Source: Baffinella frigidus
Lineage: Eukaryota > Cryptophyceae > Cryptomonadales > Baffinellaceae
Length of the DNA: 24,837 nt
Direction of reading: 5' to 3'
Assembly (NCBI GenBank): GCA_026770585.1
Contig: MU647575.1
Location: forward strand, 15,581 to 40,417
The translations under genes were made by a program, and so were the position numbers. Shown piece after piece: positions 1-8,305 of this stretch. The number at the start of each line of letters is the position of its first letter. Position 1 is the stretch's first letter. The notes below the pieces were generated by a model. The model worked only from the letters and a program-made list of their open reading frames with translations, was not told the DNA's origin and searched no databases.

Positions 1-78
1 TTCAGGGTTCAGGGTTCAGGGTTCAGGGGTCAGGGTTCAGGGTTCAGGGTTCAGGGTTCAGGGTGCAGGAATGAAGTT

Positions 79-138
<60 letters not shown>

Positions 139-438
139 GGTGCAGGGTTCTGATTTAGTGTTGAGGGTTTGGATTTGAAAGTTCAGGGTTGCTAAGAGTT
201 TAGGGTACAGGGTACGGGGTTTGAGGAGGGGTTGGAGGTTTGTGGTGGAAACCCTAAACCCCAAAACCCTGACCCTGAACCCTTAACCCTAAACCCTGAA
301 CCGTAAACCCTAAACCCCAAATTCTAAACCCGAAACCCGAAACCCTAAACCCGAAACCCTAAACCCGAAACCCTAAACCCTAAACCCGAAACCCTAAAAC
401 CTAAACCCTGAAACCGAAACCCTAAACCCTAAACTTTA
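1..438. repeat. Heptamer block, copy 1 (strand-switching telomere-like array)
   Basis: The plus strand is G-rich to about 250 (TTCAGGG units, then TTGAGGG units at 80-140, then degenerate units). It then flips to C-rich CCCTAAA/CCCGAAA units at 251-438. These are variants of the plant/algal telomere heptamer TTTAGGG. The flip makes a head-to-head arrangement, unlike a simple chromosome end. The block is homologous to 439-848. Confidence 0.9.
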
Positions 439-848
439 TAACCTGATGTTCAGGATTCAGGGTTTGAGAGTTGAAGGTTGATAGTTTGAGGGTGGAGGGT
501 CGATACTTGAGGGTTGAGGGTTGAGGTTTGAGGGTTGAGGGTTCAGGGTTCAGGGTTTTGATTCAATGCTGAAGGTTTAGATTTGAGGGTTCAGGGTTTA
601 GGGTTCAGGGTTCAGGGTATGGGGTTTGAGGATTGGGGTTGGAGGTTTGAGGTTTAGACCCTGAACCCTAAACCCCTGACCCTGAACCCTAAACCCTAAA
701 CCCTAAACCCTAAACCCCAAACCCTAAACCCTAAACCCTAAACCCTAAACCCGAAACCCAAAACCCGAAACTCTAAACCCGAAACCCTAAACCCTAAACC
801 CGAAACCCTACAACCTAAACCGTGAAACCGAAACCCGAAACCCTAAGC
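439..848. repeat. Heptamer block, copy 2 (diverged duplicate of 1-438)
   Basis: It has the same order as copy 1: G-rich to about 648, then C-rich. Non-tandem landmarks align at a near-constant offset: GGGTTYTGATT at 145 and 553, GGGGTTTGAGGA at 216 and 621, and the CCTAAACC-TGAAACCG string at 400 and 814. The offset is 405-414 bp. The two copies therefore arose by segmental duplication, not by independent heptamer growth. Confidence 0.85.
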
Positions 849-1139
849 CCACTTCCCTCCCCTCCTTTCATCTTTGGGATCTGGCTATCATCACCTCGAG
901 AGCCGCGGATGTGTGTTGCGTGTCGGAGAAACAATGGGACGTTGCCTCTCGAAGACGTGCCCCGCTGCAGCGTAGAGCACCTCTTCCGGCTAGGCCGAGG
1001 ATCGGGACTGAGGAGCTTGTTGTTTCTGCTCTTCTCTGTTGGCGCTCTGAGAGCTGGGAGCAAGATCCGATCGGAGTTTGGGATCGTCGAACCCCTAGAC
1101 CCCAAACACTCTACTTCAAACCATGATTCTGACCCCCAA
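849..1139. other. Unique GC-richer island, no recognised gene
   Basis: Heptamers stop and a complex sequence begins. Overlapping ORFs of 70-114 codons lie on both strands, but they run into heptamer repeats at each end and none resembles a known protein. It could be a gene fragment caught between arrays; nothing decides this. Confidence 0.4.
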
Positions 1140-1197
1140 ACGCTGAGCGTAAAGCGTAAAGCGTAAACCGTAAACCCTTCACCCTATTTCCCAAACC

Positions 1198-1236
<39 letters not shown>

Positions 1237-1680
1237 ACCTTCAACCCTCAACCCTCAACCCTCAACCCTACACTCTGAATCCAGAACTCTAAACCCTCAA
1301 CTGAATCGCAAACACTACACCCGAAACCCAAAAGCTCACCCTAAATCCTAATCCCTCAACACTAGAACCCAACCCCCAAAACGTGATTACAGCCCTGAAC
1401 CCTAGTTGAAGCCGTCAACCCTAATTCACACAATGCAACCTGAAACCCAGACCCCACACCACAAACCCTAAAAGCCAGACTTTCAAACCTCAATCCAACC
1501 TAACCCCTACCCCCTGATCCCTTACCCCTGACCCCTTACCTCTCAACCACAAACCCTCAACCCTCAATCCTCAATCCTCAATCCTCAATCCTGAACCCTC
1601 AACCCTTAGCACTAAACCTTGAACCCTGAACCCTGAGACCTAAACCCTAAATCCTAAACCCTAAAACCGAAACTTTTGAC
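1140..1680. repeat. C-rich heptamer array, CCCTCAA core
   Basis: About ten near-perfect CCCTCAA units lie at 1194-1266. Around them are degenerate CCCTAAA, CCCTGAA and CCCAAAC-type units. No strand switch occurs in this array. Confidence 0.9.
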
Positions 1681-1925
1681 CCCAAACCCTGAAACATGTC
1701 TTGCTGTGGGACGCCCAAAACCTCAAACAGGTTTGGGCGAAACAGGTCTGGGCGTGGACACTAACACAGGTCTCGGCGTGGGACGCCGAGGCCGGAATTC
1801 TGTGGAGATTGTGAACCTTAACCATGGGGGTGAGGAGGTGCGGGGGGGGCGAGGGGGGGGGGGAGGGGGGCGAGGGTTTGGGGTGAAGAGGGGGGCAAGG
1901 GTTCAGAAACAGATCAACAGTGGGT
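1681..1925. repeat. Short degenerate repeats and a long G tract
   Basis: At 1690-1795 the motif ACAGGTYTGGGCG recurs several times with decay. At 1836-1885 the plus strand is almost pure G with A and C interruptions and could form G-quadruplexes. ORFs here on both strands are low-complexity by-products. Confidence 0.6.
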
Positions 1926-2089
1926 CTAATTAAGGAAGACACACCGATCGTGTACTGGTACAATTTTTGGTACCAAAATCTGTTTCTGGTACAAAAATTT
2001 GGTACTAGGATTTTCAACCTACTCGTTTTTGGTTGGCCGAAAATTTCAGAATTGCCGTACAACTTGGACACGACAACGCCATTTTTGGC

Positions 2090-2280
2090 GATGGCTCATT
2101 AAGGCTCATTAAGGATCATTGATTCAGCTCATCCTTAATGAGTTGAGTCTTAATGAGCTGAGTTGAGCTGAGGAGTTCTTAACGAGTTGAGCCGGCTCAT
2201 TGGCTCAACTCAAAAGAATTAGTGAGATTAATGAGCCATCCTTAATGAGTTGCCAGCACCTCGAATCGAGGTGCTGGCAA
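2090..2280. repeat. Cluster of CTCATTAAGG inverted repeats ending in a 31 bp palindrome
   Basis: GGCTCATTAAGG occurs in tandem at 2094-2117. Reverse-complement forms (CCTTAATGAG, TTAATGAGC, AACGAGTTGAGCC) follow to 2250, so the segment can fold on itself. It ends at 2250-2280 in a palindrome with 15 bp arms (TTGCCAGCACCTCGA and its complement) around a single A. Confidence 0.8.
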
Positions 2281-2378
2281 GGTAAATCCGAGGTTTGAAA
2301 ATCGACGAATTGGTCTTTCCGTGAGGGTTAGTAGAGAGATTTTATTGATTACAAGACCAGCATGACCACATTCTAAGA

Positions 2379-2391
2379 CCCCCTGCGGGGG
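2379..2391. repeat. Small GC hairpin
   Basis: CCCCC and GGGGG arms surround TGC. It is not followed by a T run, and a bacterial-type terminator is not expected here. Confidence 0.5.
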
Positions 2392-2535
2392 TTTGAGTTG
2401 TACTAGGATCTAGGTTTCTCTCACACACTACACGTTTTTGTGAAACGGAGACGAAGGTTAGTGGCTTTAAAACAGGGTTTGAGTTTTAAAATACCAGAAT
2501 TTGGAGGTGGCCCAATCGACCGTTTTGTGTAGGAA

Positions 2536-2648
2536 CATGTTTACCTGAAATGTGGCACTCAAGGTTTCCTATTAGAAAGTTGTAGCCCTTGAAATTCTAA
2601 GAAACTTTGCCATTGGAACCCCTCGGTGCCACATTTCAGGGAACGAGC
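2536..2648. mobile_element. MITE-like inverted-repeat element
   Basis: A perfect 15 bp inverted pair, CCTGAAATGTGGCAC at 2544-2558 and its complement at 2626-2640, continues imperfectly inward and outward. The total is about 110 bp. No second copy was seen in this window. Confidence 0.6.
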
Positions 2649-2663
2649 TACAGGCGATCGGGA

Positions 2664-2685
2664 AGTGCCTAGACCCCGAGGCACT
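2664..2685. repeat. Hairpin AGTGCCT / AGGCACT
   Basis: Perfect 7 bp arms enclose an 8-base loop. Function unknown. Confidence 0.5.
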
Positions 2686-3890
2686 CCGGACCTCTGTGGG
2701 GACGTTCGGGGCTTTAATTTTTGACCCTGCGGGCTGATTTTACTTTTCTCGACGGTTATGGAATCATCTAGACGCCCTCTTTAAATGACTAGATTGAATG
2801 TATGGCGCCAGAGGCCCAGAAACATGCCCACCGTTTTAGTCAACTTTCCACGAACAAAGCGAGTTTTTGGCATCTTCCTGTGCTCCGCTGGAGATACTTC
2901 ACCAAGTGGGTTTGGAGAGGGCGTGATTAGAAATCCAAAACCGTCGAGACAAGTGAAATCGGCGGAGGGGATCAGAAGTTAGAGGACACATATTTTTGGG
3001 GTTTTCACATTTAGGTTATTTCGTTATTTCGTTATTTCGATTTATTAGAGAGGATTGTCGATGTCAGCCCGTGCCGTCGCCGAGCCAGGACCAGATCTGC
3101 CTTACTCCCTCTTGAGTATTAGACTCTGCCCGCTGCAGCTAAAGGAGCCGCTCCCCAACACTGTGGTCCTTTATTTGACACTTATTTGGAGCCTATGGAG
3201 CTTTAATGAACGTCGTACAGCAGCACACACGTTCCCACGTCCTGGTGGACCGAAACGGCATGGTGAGCACGGCCGCGGGGGCTGGTCCTGGAGCTATAGC
3301 AGGTTTCGATACCAGAGAATTCTGACGACCCTTACTTGGCAAACCCCCTTCGTCTTCCCGAAGTCGTCGTGATCAACAGGAACAGAACAAGACAGGCTGT
3401 GCGTACAGCCCATCTCCTGTCTGCCCCACCCATGTCCCACAAGCAGCCCCTCACGGGGTATGCGTGGGACCCCTCTATTATCACTCCGGTAGCTACCCCC
3501 ACACTCCTCTATTGGGCCAGTGGAGGGGCTCCGCAAGTGACGCCCAGCCTCGCAAGAGGCCAAAGACTCCTCATCCTCCCAAGGGCAACCTGAGCGAGAC
3601 CCACGCTCCGCATCAGGGCGGCACCTTGGCGACCAACGCTGAGAGGCCCGGGTGGAGCCCCACAGTGGGGGTGGTGCGCGTGGCCGCATAGGCCACGTCA
3701 CAGCGTCTTTACCACCCCACCCTCCCTGATCTGCTGAGCCGCTCCTCTCCTCCAGTTCACCTGCTCGGAGGGCTTCACCCCAAGAGTTTATTCGAGGACA
3801 AATGCGGGCGCATGGATACCTTCTCCTTCGAATCATCCAGGGTGTGGCTGTGTTTACACTCCTCGTGGAGGGAGGTGGAGGGAGGAGGGG
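2686..3890. other. Unique sequence without a supportable gene
   Basis: ORFs of 65-180 codons lie on both strands and overlap each other (for example plus 3055-3372 and minus 3294-3836). None has a recognisable domain or clear splice context. Three GTTATTTC units lie near 3019-3040. The start of the 2808-2835 stretch loosely resembles the left end of family A (GCCAGAGG...AAACAT), but no right end follows. Confidence 0.4.
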
Positions 3891-3960
3891 GAGGGAGGGA
3901 GGGAGGAAGGGGATGGGAGGGAGGGAGGAAGGGGAGGGGATGGAATGGGGGAGGGGGGGG
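3868..3960. repeat. G-rich GGGAGG tract
   Basis: A nearly pure purine plus strand made of GGAGG and GGGAGG units. Its last part, from about 3919, is also the beginning of the first 240 bp repeat unit. Confidence 0.85.
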
Positions 3961-4398
3961 GGAGGACGGACCCCGAAAGGCTACACCAAAGGCTCTGACC
4001 CCAGCCGGCAACACCAAAGGAGGGACCCGAACGGCTATACCAAGGTGACCCCGTTAGGGAACCCCAGGCATGACCCCCGAACGGCTACACCAAAGGAGGA
4101 CCCCCAGCCGGCAAACCTAAGGAGGACCCCTAACGGCAACACCCAGGGGGAGAAGGGAGGGAGGGCGGAAGGGGAGGGGAGGGAATGGGGGAGGGGGGGG
4201 GGAGGACGGACCCCGAAAGGCTACACCAAAGGCTCTGACCCCAGCCGGCAACACCAAAGGAGGGACCCGAACGGCTATACCAAGGTGACCCCGTTAGGGA
4301 ACCCCAGGCATGACCCCCGAACGGCTACACCAAAGGAGGACCCCCAGCCAGCAAACCTAAGGAGGACCCCTAACGGCAACACCCAGGGGGGGATGGAT
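3919..4398. repeat. Two-copy 240 bp tandem repeat with internal 25 bp minisatellite
   Basis: The copies sit exactly 240 bp apart (GGAGGACGGACCCCGAAAGG at 3961 and 4201) and are almost identical; one visible difference is CAGCCGGC versus CAGCCAGC. Each copy holds a G tract and about seven units of 23-27 bp of the type GACCCC-AACGG-CTACACCAAAGG. Because 240 is divisible by 3, ORFs stay open on both strands, which explains a 402-codon ORF at 3802-5010 that I do not accept as a gene. Confidence 0.93.
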
Positions 4399-4424
4399 GT
4401 AGGGTGGACTGCGGGGCGTGGAGG

Positions 4425-4512
4425 GTGTGATGGGAGGGAGAGGGGGGGGAGAGGGAGGGAGGGAGGGAGGGAGATGGAGGGAGGGAGGTGGAGGGAGGTA
4501 GGAAGGGAGGCC
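4425..4512. repeat. GGGA-rich purine tract
   Basis: Runs of GAGGGAGG units with many closely spaced G3 runs. It is G-quadruplex-capable on the plus strand. Confidence 0.8.
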
Positions 4513-4555
4513 ATCCGCAGCATGCACGTACATGTGGAAAGCAGAGCACTCACGT

Positions 4556-4810
4556 GGGAGCAGCATAGCACTCAGCGCAGGCACGCACGCGGTGCCGCGG
4601 AGCGTGCATGCAGCGGAACGCATACAGGGGGCAGGGAGGTGAAGCGGTCAGGCGCAATCCCAGCGTGCACAGAGGCTAAGATTGAGAAACCTGACGACTT
4701 TTCGGGGGAGCAGAGCGCGGACGCATGTGGGCGCAGCAGCGCAGGCACGCGGGGCAGCAGAGTGTGCACGCAGCGGAGTGCGCACAGGGGGCAGGGAGGG
4801 GGAACAGCCT
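4556..4810. repeat. Diverged tandem duplication, about 160 bp period
   Basis: The order GGGAGCAG..., GCAGGCACGC, GTGCAYGCAGCGGA, then CAGGGGGCAGGGAGG occurs at 4556-4645 and again at 4706-4800. Divergence is clear but the order is kept. Confidence 0.75.
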
Positions 4811-5006
4811 GGAGGGCAGGGGCGGTTGAGAGATTCTCGGAGTCGGCAAATTCCGAATCCCGAGGTCAGCTGCCTGCCGGCTGGCCGCTGCGCCCGCCGC
4901 TGCGCCGTCGGGTAGAGCAGGAGCGCCTCAGCAGCGCGGTTCCACGAAGGTCGAAGCCGTCGAGTTCCTATAGGAATGGCTCAAAGGGTTTGGGCCCCCT
5001 CAGAAT

Positions 5007-5042
5007 TTGACCAGTTTCGCAAAAGGAAACATAAAGTTGACT
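5007..5042. repeat. Dispersed motif shared with 8725-8760
   Basis: TTGACCAGTTTCGCAAAAGG continuing into AAGTTGAC lies here, just upstream of the candidate start codon. A close copy lies at 8725 (TTGACCAGTTCCGCAAAAGG). It may be a decayed mobile element end. Confidence 0.55.
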
Positions 5043-5069
5043 TTGAAGTCAGTCCAGATCGGCTCGGAA

Positions 5070-5559
5070 ATGCGGCAGCTCCTTGGACGTCTCCCCCTCT
5101 TCATCCTATCCCTCACTCATGTTCACGCCTTCACCTCTGTGCCCAGCCTTCCTGCGACCCGTGATCAATGCTCCGTGGCACGGTGCTCACAGGGGGCAGC
5201 GATCGGGCCCCTCGGAGCACCCATCCGCAACAAGCTCCGCAGAGCTTCCCTTCCACATGGTGGAGGGACTCTTCTTCGGATGGGCGGCAGTGAGATGGAG
5301 AAAAAGCAAAGCGAGCTCCTCAATTCTCTCCTTCTGCAGCGCTCGATCCAAACGCAGGTCCCATCAGCTTCCAACCAGTGCGAGTGACGAGCGTTACCCG
5401 AGCGAGTTGTGACTTCCCCGAGAGGCCAGGGTTTACGGTCTTGAGGCCTGGCTTCAGGTCTACTCTATCTGTGCGTTTTCTGCACAGACCTTCATGCTCG
5501 CTGACGGCCTGTCTGATGGCGACATGGCGTTCAGTATCCGGGATGGGATGTCGCGTTAG
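5070..5559 (+). CDS. Candidate plastid-targeted protein, N-terminal exons
   Basis: ATG at 5070 opens a reading frame whose first 20 residues form a signal peptide: MRQLLGR, a hydrophobic core LPLFILSL, and a VHA-like cleavage site. Residue 21 is Phe (FTSVPSLP), and an Arg/Ser/Ala-rich, acid-poor stretch follows to LLRMGG near residue 73. In algae with red-derived complex plastids, a signal peptide followed by a transit peptide beginning with Phe directs import; that is established. A plausible intron is 5290-5339 (donor GTGAGA, acceptor CTTCTGCAG). Exon 2 would be 5340-5377 (LDPNAGPISFQP), followed by a 110 bp intron 5378-5487 (acceptor TTTTCTGCACAG) and exon 3 at 5488-5559 (TFMLADGLSDGDMAFSIRDG...) ending in TAG. 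Without the first intron the frame stays open to 5387, so the exon structure is uncertain. The mature protein is not recognised, and the short total length suggests a small protein or a truncated gene. Confidence 0.45.
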
Positions 5560-5589
5560 GTGTCATTTTTTCTGCACAATCCGTCGGAG

Positions 5590-5746
5590 TCACCATCCGT
5601 CAGGACTCGGCTCATGCCAGACATTTCTCTTTCGTGTCGAAACTCATCGCGATCTCAATGCCTCTGTAGCTAGGGTCGACGTATTCAAGAGTTGTGTTTG
5701 GTACGAGTTCTGGCTTGCGAGTTGCGAGCGACTTTCCCGAGCGAGT
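5590..5746 (+). other. Open frame downstream of the candidate gene, possible further exon
   Basis: The frame is open across this stretch and onward into the next element (QTFLFRVETHRDLNASVARV and beyond). It could be an additional exon of the gene at 5070 if the TAG at 5557 is spliced out (acceptor candidate CCGTCAG at about 5603). The evidence is weak. Confidence 0.2.
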
Positions 5747-5871
5747 CCACCCTGGAACCCAGGGGCAAATCTCAAGTCAATCTCCCACAGATGCCACCCG
5801 ATTACGGTGGCATTCGTATGGGAGTTGACTTGAGAAACCATCGATCTGCCCAATAGTTGCCTTGAGGGTGG
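5747..5871. mobile_element. MITE-like element, family B copy 1
   Basis: Ends CCACCCT and AGGGTGG are inverted. Inside, CAAGTCAATCTCCCACAG and GATGCCACC pair with GGTGGCATTCGTATGGG and AGTTGACTTG in a long imperfect hairpin. It shares sequence across its length with 6816-6947. No clear target duplication was seen. Confidence 0.75.
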
Positions 5872-5885
5872 TGTGAGCCTGAAAA

Positions 5886-5910
5886 CGGGATGGTGACAGC
5901 TCTACCACTC
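5886..5910 (+). repeat. Direct repeat with 6285-6309
   Basis: CGGGATGGTGACAGCTCTAC followed by CACT recurs at 6285 with two or three changes. The two copies bracket elements H1 and N1. Confidence 0.7.
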
Positions 5911-5994
5911 GTTGAGATGGACTGTATCCGTGAAGTCCCCGGTGGCTGCTAAGTGGCCTGAGCAGCCTCGGTTGCTGGGACGCACTGCCAGGCG

Positions 5995-6048
5995 CTGACC
6001 CTACGGTAGGCCATCCGTAGGGGCATAGGGGGTTTCCTACGGACATCC
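5995..6048 (+). mobile_element. Family H fragment, copy H1
   Basis: CCTACGGTAGGCCATCCGTA, then a GGGG-rich run and TTTCCTACGGACAT, match the core of the longer H copies at 10197, 15326, 17098 and 18112. Confidence 0.6.
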
Positions 6049-6080
6049 TAACCGATACGAAATCTTTCCACGGACATCCT

Positions 6081-6274
6081 ACCACTCACCCTCACGGTGA
6101 GACCAAATCTCGAATTTTGTAAAGCAATTTCTCCCTTGCAGCGGGGTCGAAAAGACCCCGCTGACAAAAAGAAATCCTTTAAAACTCCCATTCTCAGGGC
6201 TTTGGGAGTTTTAAAGCTATTTTGCACCAAAGGTCGAGAATCATGAATTTGGTCCCTCCGTGAGGGCTGGTGGT
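6081..6274. mobile_element. Inverted-repeat element N1 with two inner hairpins
   Basis: The ends pair over about 28 bp (ACCACTCACCCTCACGG against the complement of CCGTGAGGGCTGGTGGT), and ACCAAAT/ATTTGGT extends the pairing. Inside are two perfect hairpins: AGCGGGGTC/GACCCCGCT with loop GAAAA (6140-6162), and CTTTAAAACTCCCA/TGGGAGTTTTAAAG with a 12-base loop (6177-6216). A partial relative (TTGGTCTTTCCGTGAGGG) lies near 2311. TAACCGATACG flanks the element at 6048 and 6275. Confidence 0.8.
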
Positions 6275-6361
6275 AACCGATACGGGATGTTGACAGCTCT
6301 ACTACTACGCGGAATTCCGGGACGATTTCAAGAAGCAGTGGCTCGAGGTTTTCCTGCACCC

Positions 6362-6520
6362 TACAACCTAAATTATACACTCTACACCCTACACCCTACA
6401 CCCTACACCCTGAACCCCAAACCCTAAACCCTGAACCCTACACCCTGAACCCTACACCCTACACCCTTAACCCTAAGCCCTGAACCCTTCACCCTACACT
6501 CCAAACCTTCAACCCTCTTG
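6362..6520. repeat. C-rich heptamer array, CCCTACA/CCCTGAA type
   Basis: Several CCCTACA units at about 6380-6410 pass into CCCTGAA, CCCTAAA and CCCTTAA units. Confidence 0.9.
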
Positions 6521-6572
6521 GGGTCGCACGTTCGTGCCCCTCTTTCTACGAGTAGAGATACTCTTTCCATGC

Positions 6573-6725
6573 GAAATTGCCAAGGTCTCACCCTATACAT
6601 AGAAATTGCCAAGGTCTCACCCTATACATAGGTATTGGGGGTTTACCTGAATAATGAACTACCTTACCTCGAGTTACCTGAATACTTAACTACCCTACTT
6701 GAATTGCCACGGTCGCACCCCGGCT
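6573..6725 (+). repeat. 29 bp and ~32 bp tandem repeats
   Basis: GAAATTGCCAAGGTCTCACC plus CTATACATA is repeated twice exactly (6573-6601 and 6602-6630). A diverged third start lies at about 6700 (GAATTGCCACGGTCGCACC). Between them, TTACCTGAATA-T-AACTACC occurs twice (6644 and 6671). Confidence 0.85.
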
Positions 6726-6815
6726 TTTTTCAGGTTACAGAACCCAACTAAAAAATCCCCCGTTTGCTCTTTCTCTCCAGAATGGTGCGCCCGCACTGGA
6801 CTGCCGCGGCGCTCA

Positions 6816-6947
6816 CCACCCTGGAGGCAACCCAGAGGCAAATCGCAAGCCAATCTCCCACAGATGTGCCCGAATTCCGGGCGCATTTGTATGGAATTTC
6901 TCAGCTTTGACTGAAGAAAGCATGCCCAGAACTTGCCTGCAGGGTGG
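6816..6947. mobile_element. MITE-like element, family B copy 2
   Basis: The ends CCACCCTGGAGGCAA and TTGCCTGCAGGGTGG are inverted with one mismatch over 15 bp. The internal sequence (CAATCTCCCACAGATG...GCATTTGTATGG) matches copy 1 at 5747. The total is 132 bp. Confidence 0.8.
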
Positions 6948-6958
6948 GTGTTTGAAAA

Positions 6959-6980
6959 TTTCTCAACAAGAGTTGAGAAA
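6959..6980. repeat. Hairpin TTTCTCAAC / GTTGAGAAA
   Basis: Perfect 9 bp arms enclose an AAGA loop, just downstream of the family B copy. Confidence 0.6.
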
Positions 6981-7012
6981 GAGTTCTCACTCGAGTGGGC
7001 GGGAGGGTAGTC

Positions 7013-7134
7013 CTAGCTCTGCCTGACTCGGGTTGACTGATCGTTGTGACTCAAACGATTGGCACCCAAAACCCAAGGGATTGACTTCCGGGCTCGCCAA
7101 TTTGGCGAGACCAAAGCGTGTGAGGCAGAGCTAG
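7013..7134. mobile_element. MITE-like element, family E copy 1
   Basis: The ends CTAGCTCTGCCTGAC and GTGAGGCAGAGCTAG are inverted with one mismatch over 15 bp. TC precedes and follows the element; a TA-type target within CTAG is also possible. An inner hairpin CTCGCCAA/TTGGCGAG lies at 7093-7108. Related copies lie at 7463 and 21278. Confidence 0.8.
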
Positions 7135-7162
7135 TCAACTGAATCCATCAACCCCGGGGCAG

Positions 7163-7294
7163 GATTTCCTGGACCACAAAGGGCTTCTCCTCTTCCACTC
7201 CTTCGGGGGCCTCAAAGTCTCAGTCACGGTGTCCCCCAACTACCAGCAAACCGTAGCAGCTTATATCCGGGTCGGGTACTGTAGTAAATTTCAG
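7163..7294 (+). CDS. Exon-like ORF, product not recognised
   Basis: The frame reads 44 codons with protein-like composition: DFLDHKGLLLFHSFGGLKVS, then VTVSPNYQQTVAAYIRVGYC, then SKFQ. It is bounded by GGGGCAG|GAT at the left and TTTCAG|GTGAAT at the right, both plausible splice sites, and has no frame disruption. Without the splice it stays open to the TAA at 7421. The amphipathic beta-like pattern (LKVSVTVSPNY) suggests an extracellular or adhesion-type fold, but no family is recognised. It is embedded between two family E elements. Confidence 0.4.
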
Positions 7295-7462
7295 GTGAAT
7301 CAAGGAGATTTCCTTGGTATCTCCCGTCAGCAATTCCAGGTCCCTAGGGTTTCCTACCTTTGGGTCATGAGAAAGGGTTTTTTAAACACAACTTACCCGA
7401 ATCCTTGCAAGGATCCGGTATAAGCTGCTACGGGCTGCTGGTGGGAGAGTGTGACGCTGATC

Positions 7463-7605
7463 GCCGTTCTGCCTCGCTCGGGTTGACTGGCAGACTATTC
7501 TCAAGTTGACATGCTGGGTGTGTGGTACAAATCCGTCAACTTGGGAGCGGGAAAGATCCCGGGTGAAGCAAATTGCTGAGCCCAAATAAACCGAGACAGA
7601 GCTAG
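7463..7605. mobile_element. MITE-like element, family E copy 2
   Basis: The left end TTCTGCCTCGCTCGGGTTGA pairs loosely with the right end CCGAGACAGAGCTAG. The core CTCAAGTTGACATGCTGGG and ACAAATCCGTCAACTT is shared with 21278-21421 and, more diverged, with the arms of the fold-back at 12435-13190. Confidence 0.75.
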
Positions 7606-7669
7606 GAGATGACCTCACGCGCGTGACGCTGGTCCTCGATCCCTAACCTCTGGAACAACTCCGCGGTTT

Positions 7670-7796
7670 CATCCGAGAACAAGGATTTTTCTTTTGAAAA
7701 TCTACACGAAAATTACTATACAAATGCTTCGGAACGTGACATATGTGAAGGGTTTTTCGTCGCCAGGGTCCTAAGAAAAATACCTGTTCCCGGATG
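7670..7796. mobile_element. MITE-like element, family C copy 1
   Basis: The ends are inverted: CATCCGAGAACAAGGATTTT against CGGATG and its preceding bases (complement CATCCGGGAACAGGTATTTT). The centre carries the family hallmark GAAAATTACTA-ACAAATGCTTC. The element is 127 bp. Other members or fragments lie at 12964, 15612, 16298, 19180, 19745, 20080, 20450, 21110, 23525 and 24539. Confidence 0.8.
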
Positions 7797-7837
7797 AGGT
7801 TGTAGGGAGCAGCAGGCAGGGCTGGGCGGCTGTCTCC

Positions 7838-7851
7838 TGCTCTCTTTCTCT

Positions 7852-7909
<58 letters not shown>

Positions 7910-7960
7910 TTTACTCTCTCTGTCTCTCTCTCTCTTTCCCCGTCTCTCCCTCTCTCGTAG
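7838..7960. repeat. CT microsatellite
   Basis: Mostly (CT)n with CCCT and GT interruptions. It produces Arg/Glu-rich ORFs on the minus strand that are not genes. Confidence 0.95.
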
Positions 7961-8152
7961 CCTCGTGAATGGACAACATGCGGTGCCCTCCACGCCAGAT
8001 TCTTGGAAAGGTTCGCCAAAAGTTGATTCTCCGGAAGGAATACGGGGGAATTGTTTACTGTTGGCATAGTTGGACGCCAAAATTGGCGTCCCCCAAGGGA
8101 GCTACCTCCTCCAGCAGTCCGGTGTGGCTGAACCCCACACACTCTGGCAGAT

Positions 8153-8288
8153 CACTCAGTGGGCTACGAAGGTTTCGTTCACCCTGGATTCCGGGGTGTT
8201 ACGTGACCAATGTGCCTTAACTTTTGTTGAAAGTAGATTATCTCTGGGTAAGTTGATTTTCGATGAAAGGTTCGTAGTCCACCGTGTG
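8153..8288 (-). mobile_element. Inverted-repeat element, family K copy 1
   Basis: The left end CACTCAGTGGGCTACGAAGG and the right end CGTAGTCCACCGTG are inverted. Its reverse complement aligns with 19386-19519 end to end, including ACACC-CGGAATCCAG. It contains TTACGTGACCAA, also present in the arms of the fold-back at 12435. Confidence 0.75.
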
Positions 8289-8305
8289 GTACCATACATG
8301 CTTGA

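Noticed and set aside
1-250. True chromosome end (telomere)
   Set aside because: Units are mixed and decayed, the strand flips at about 250, and unique DNA and elements follow; more like interstitial or subtelomeric repeats.
2379-2391. Rho-independent terminator
   Set aside because: Short GC hairpin without a T run, in a sequence that looks eukaryotic.
3294-3836. 180-codon minus-strand ORF
   Set aside because: It overlaps several plus-strand ORFs of similar quality, shows no domain and no splice context; composition-driven.
3802-5010. 402-codon plus-strand ORF
   Set aside because: It consists of the G tract, two copies of a 240 bp repeat whose length is a multiple of three, and a diverged duplication. 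The opposite strand is open too, and there is no domain.
6573-6630. CRISPR array
   Set aside because: The 29 bp units are directly adjacent with no spacers; simple tandem repeat. The same holds for the other short direct repeats here.
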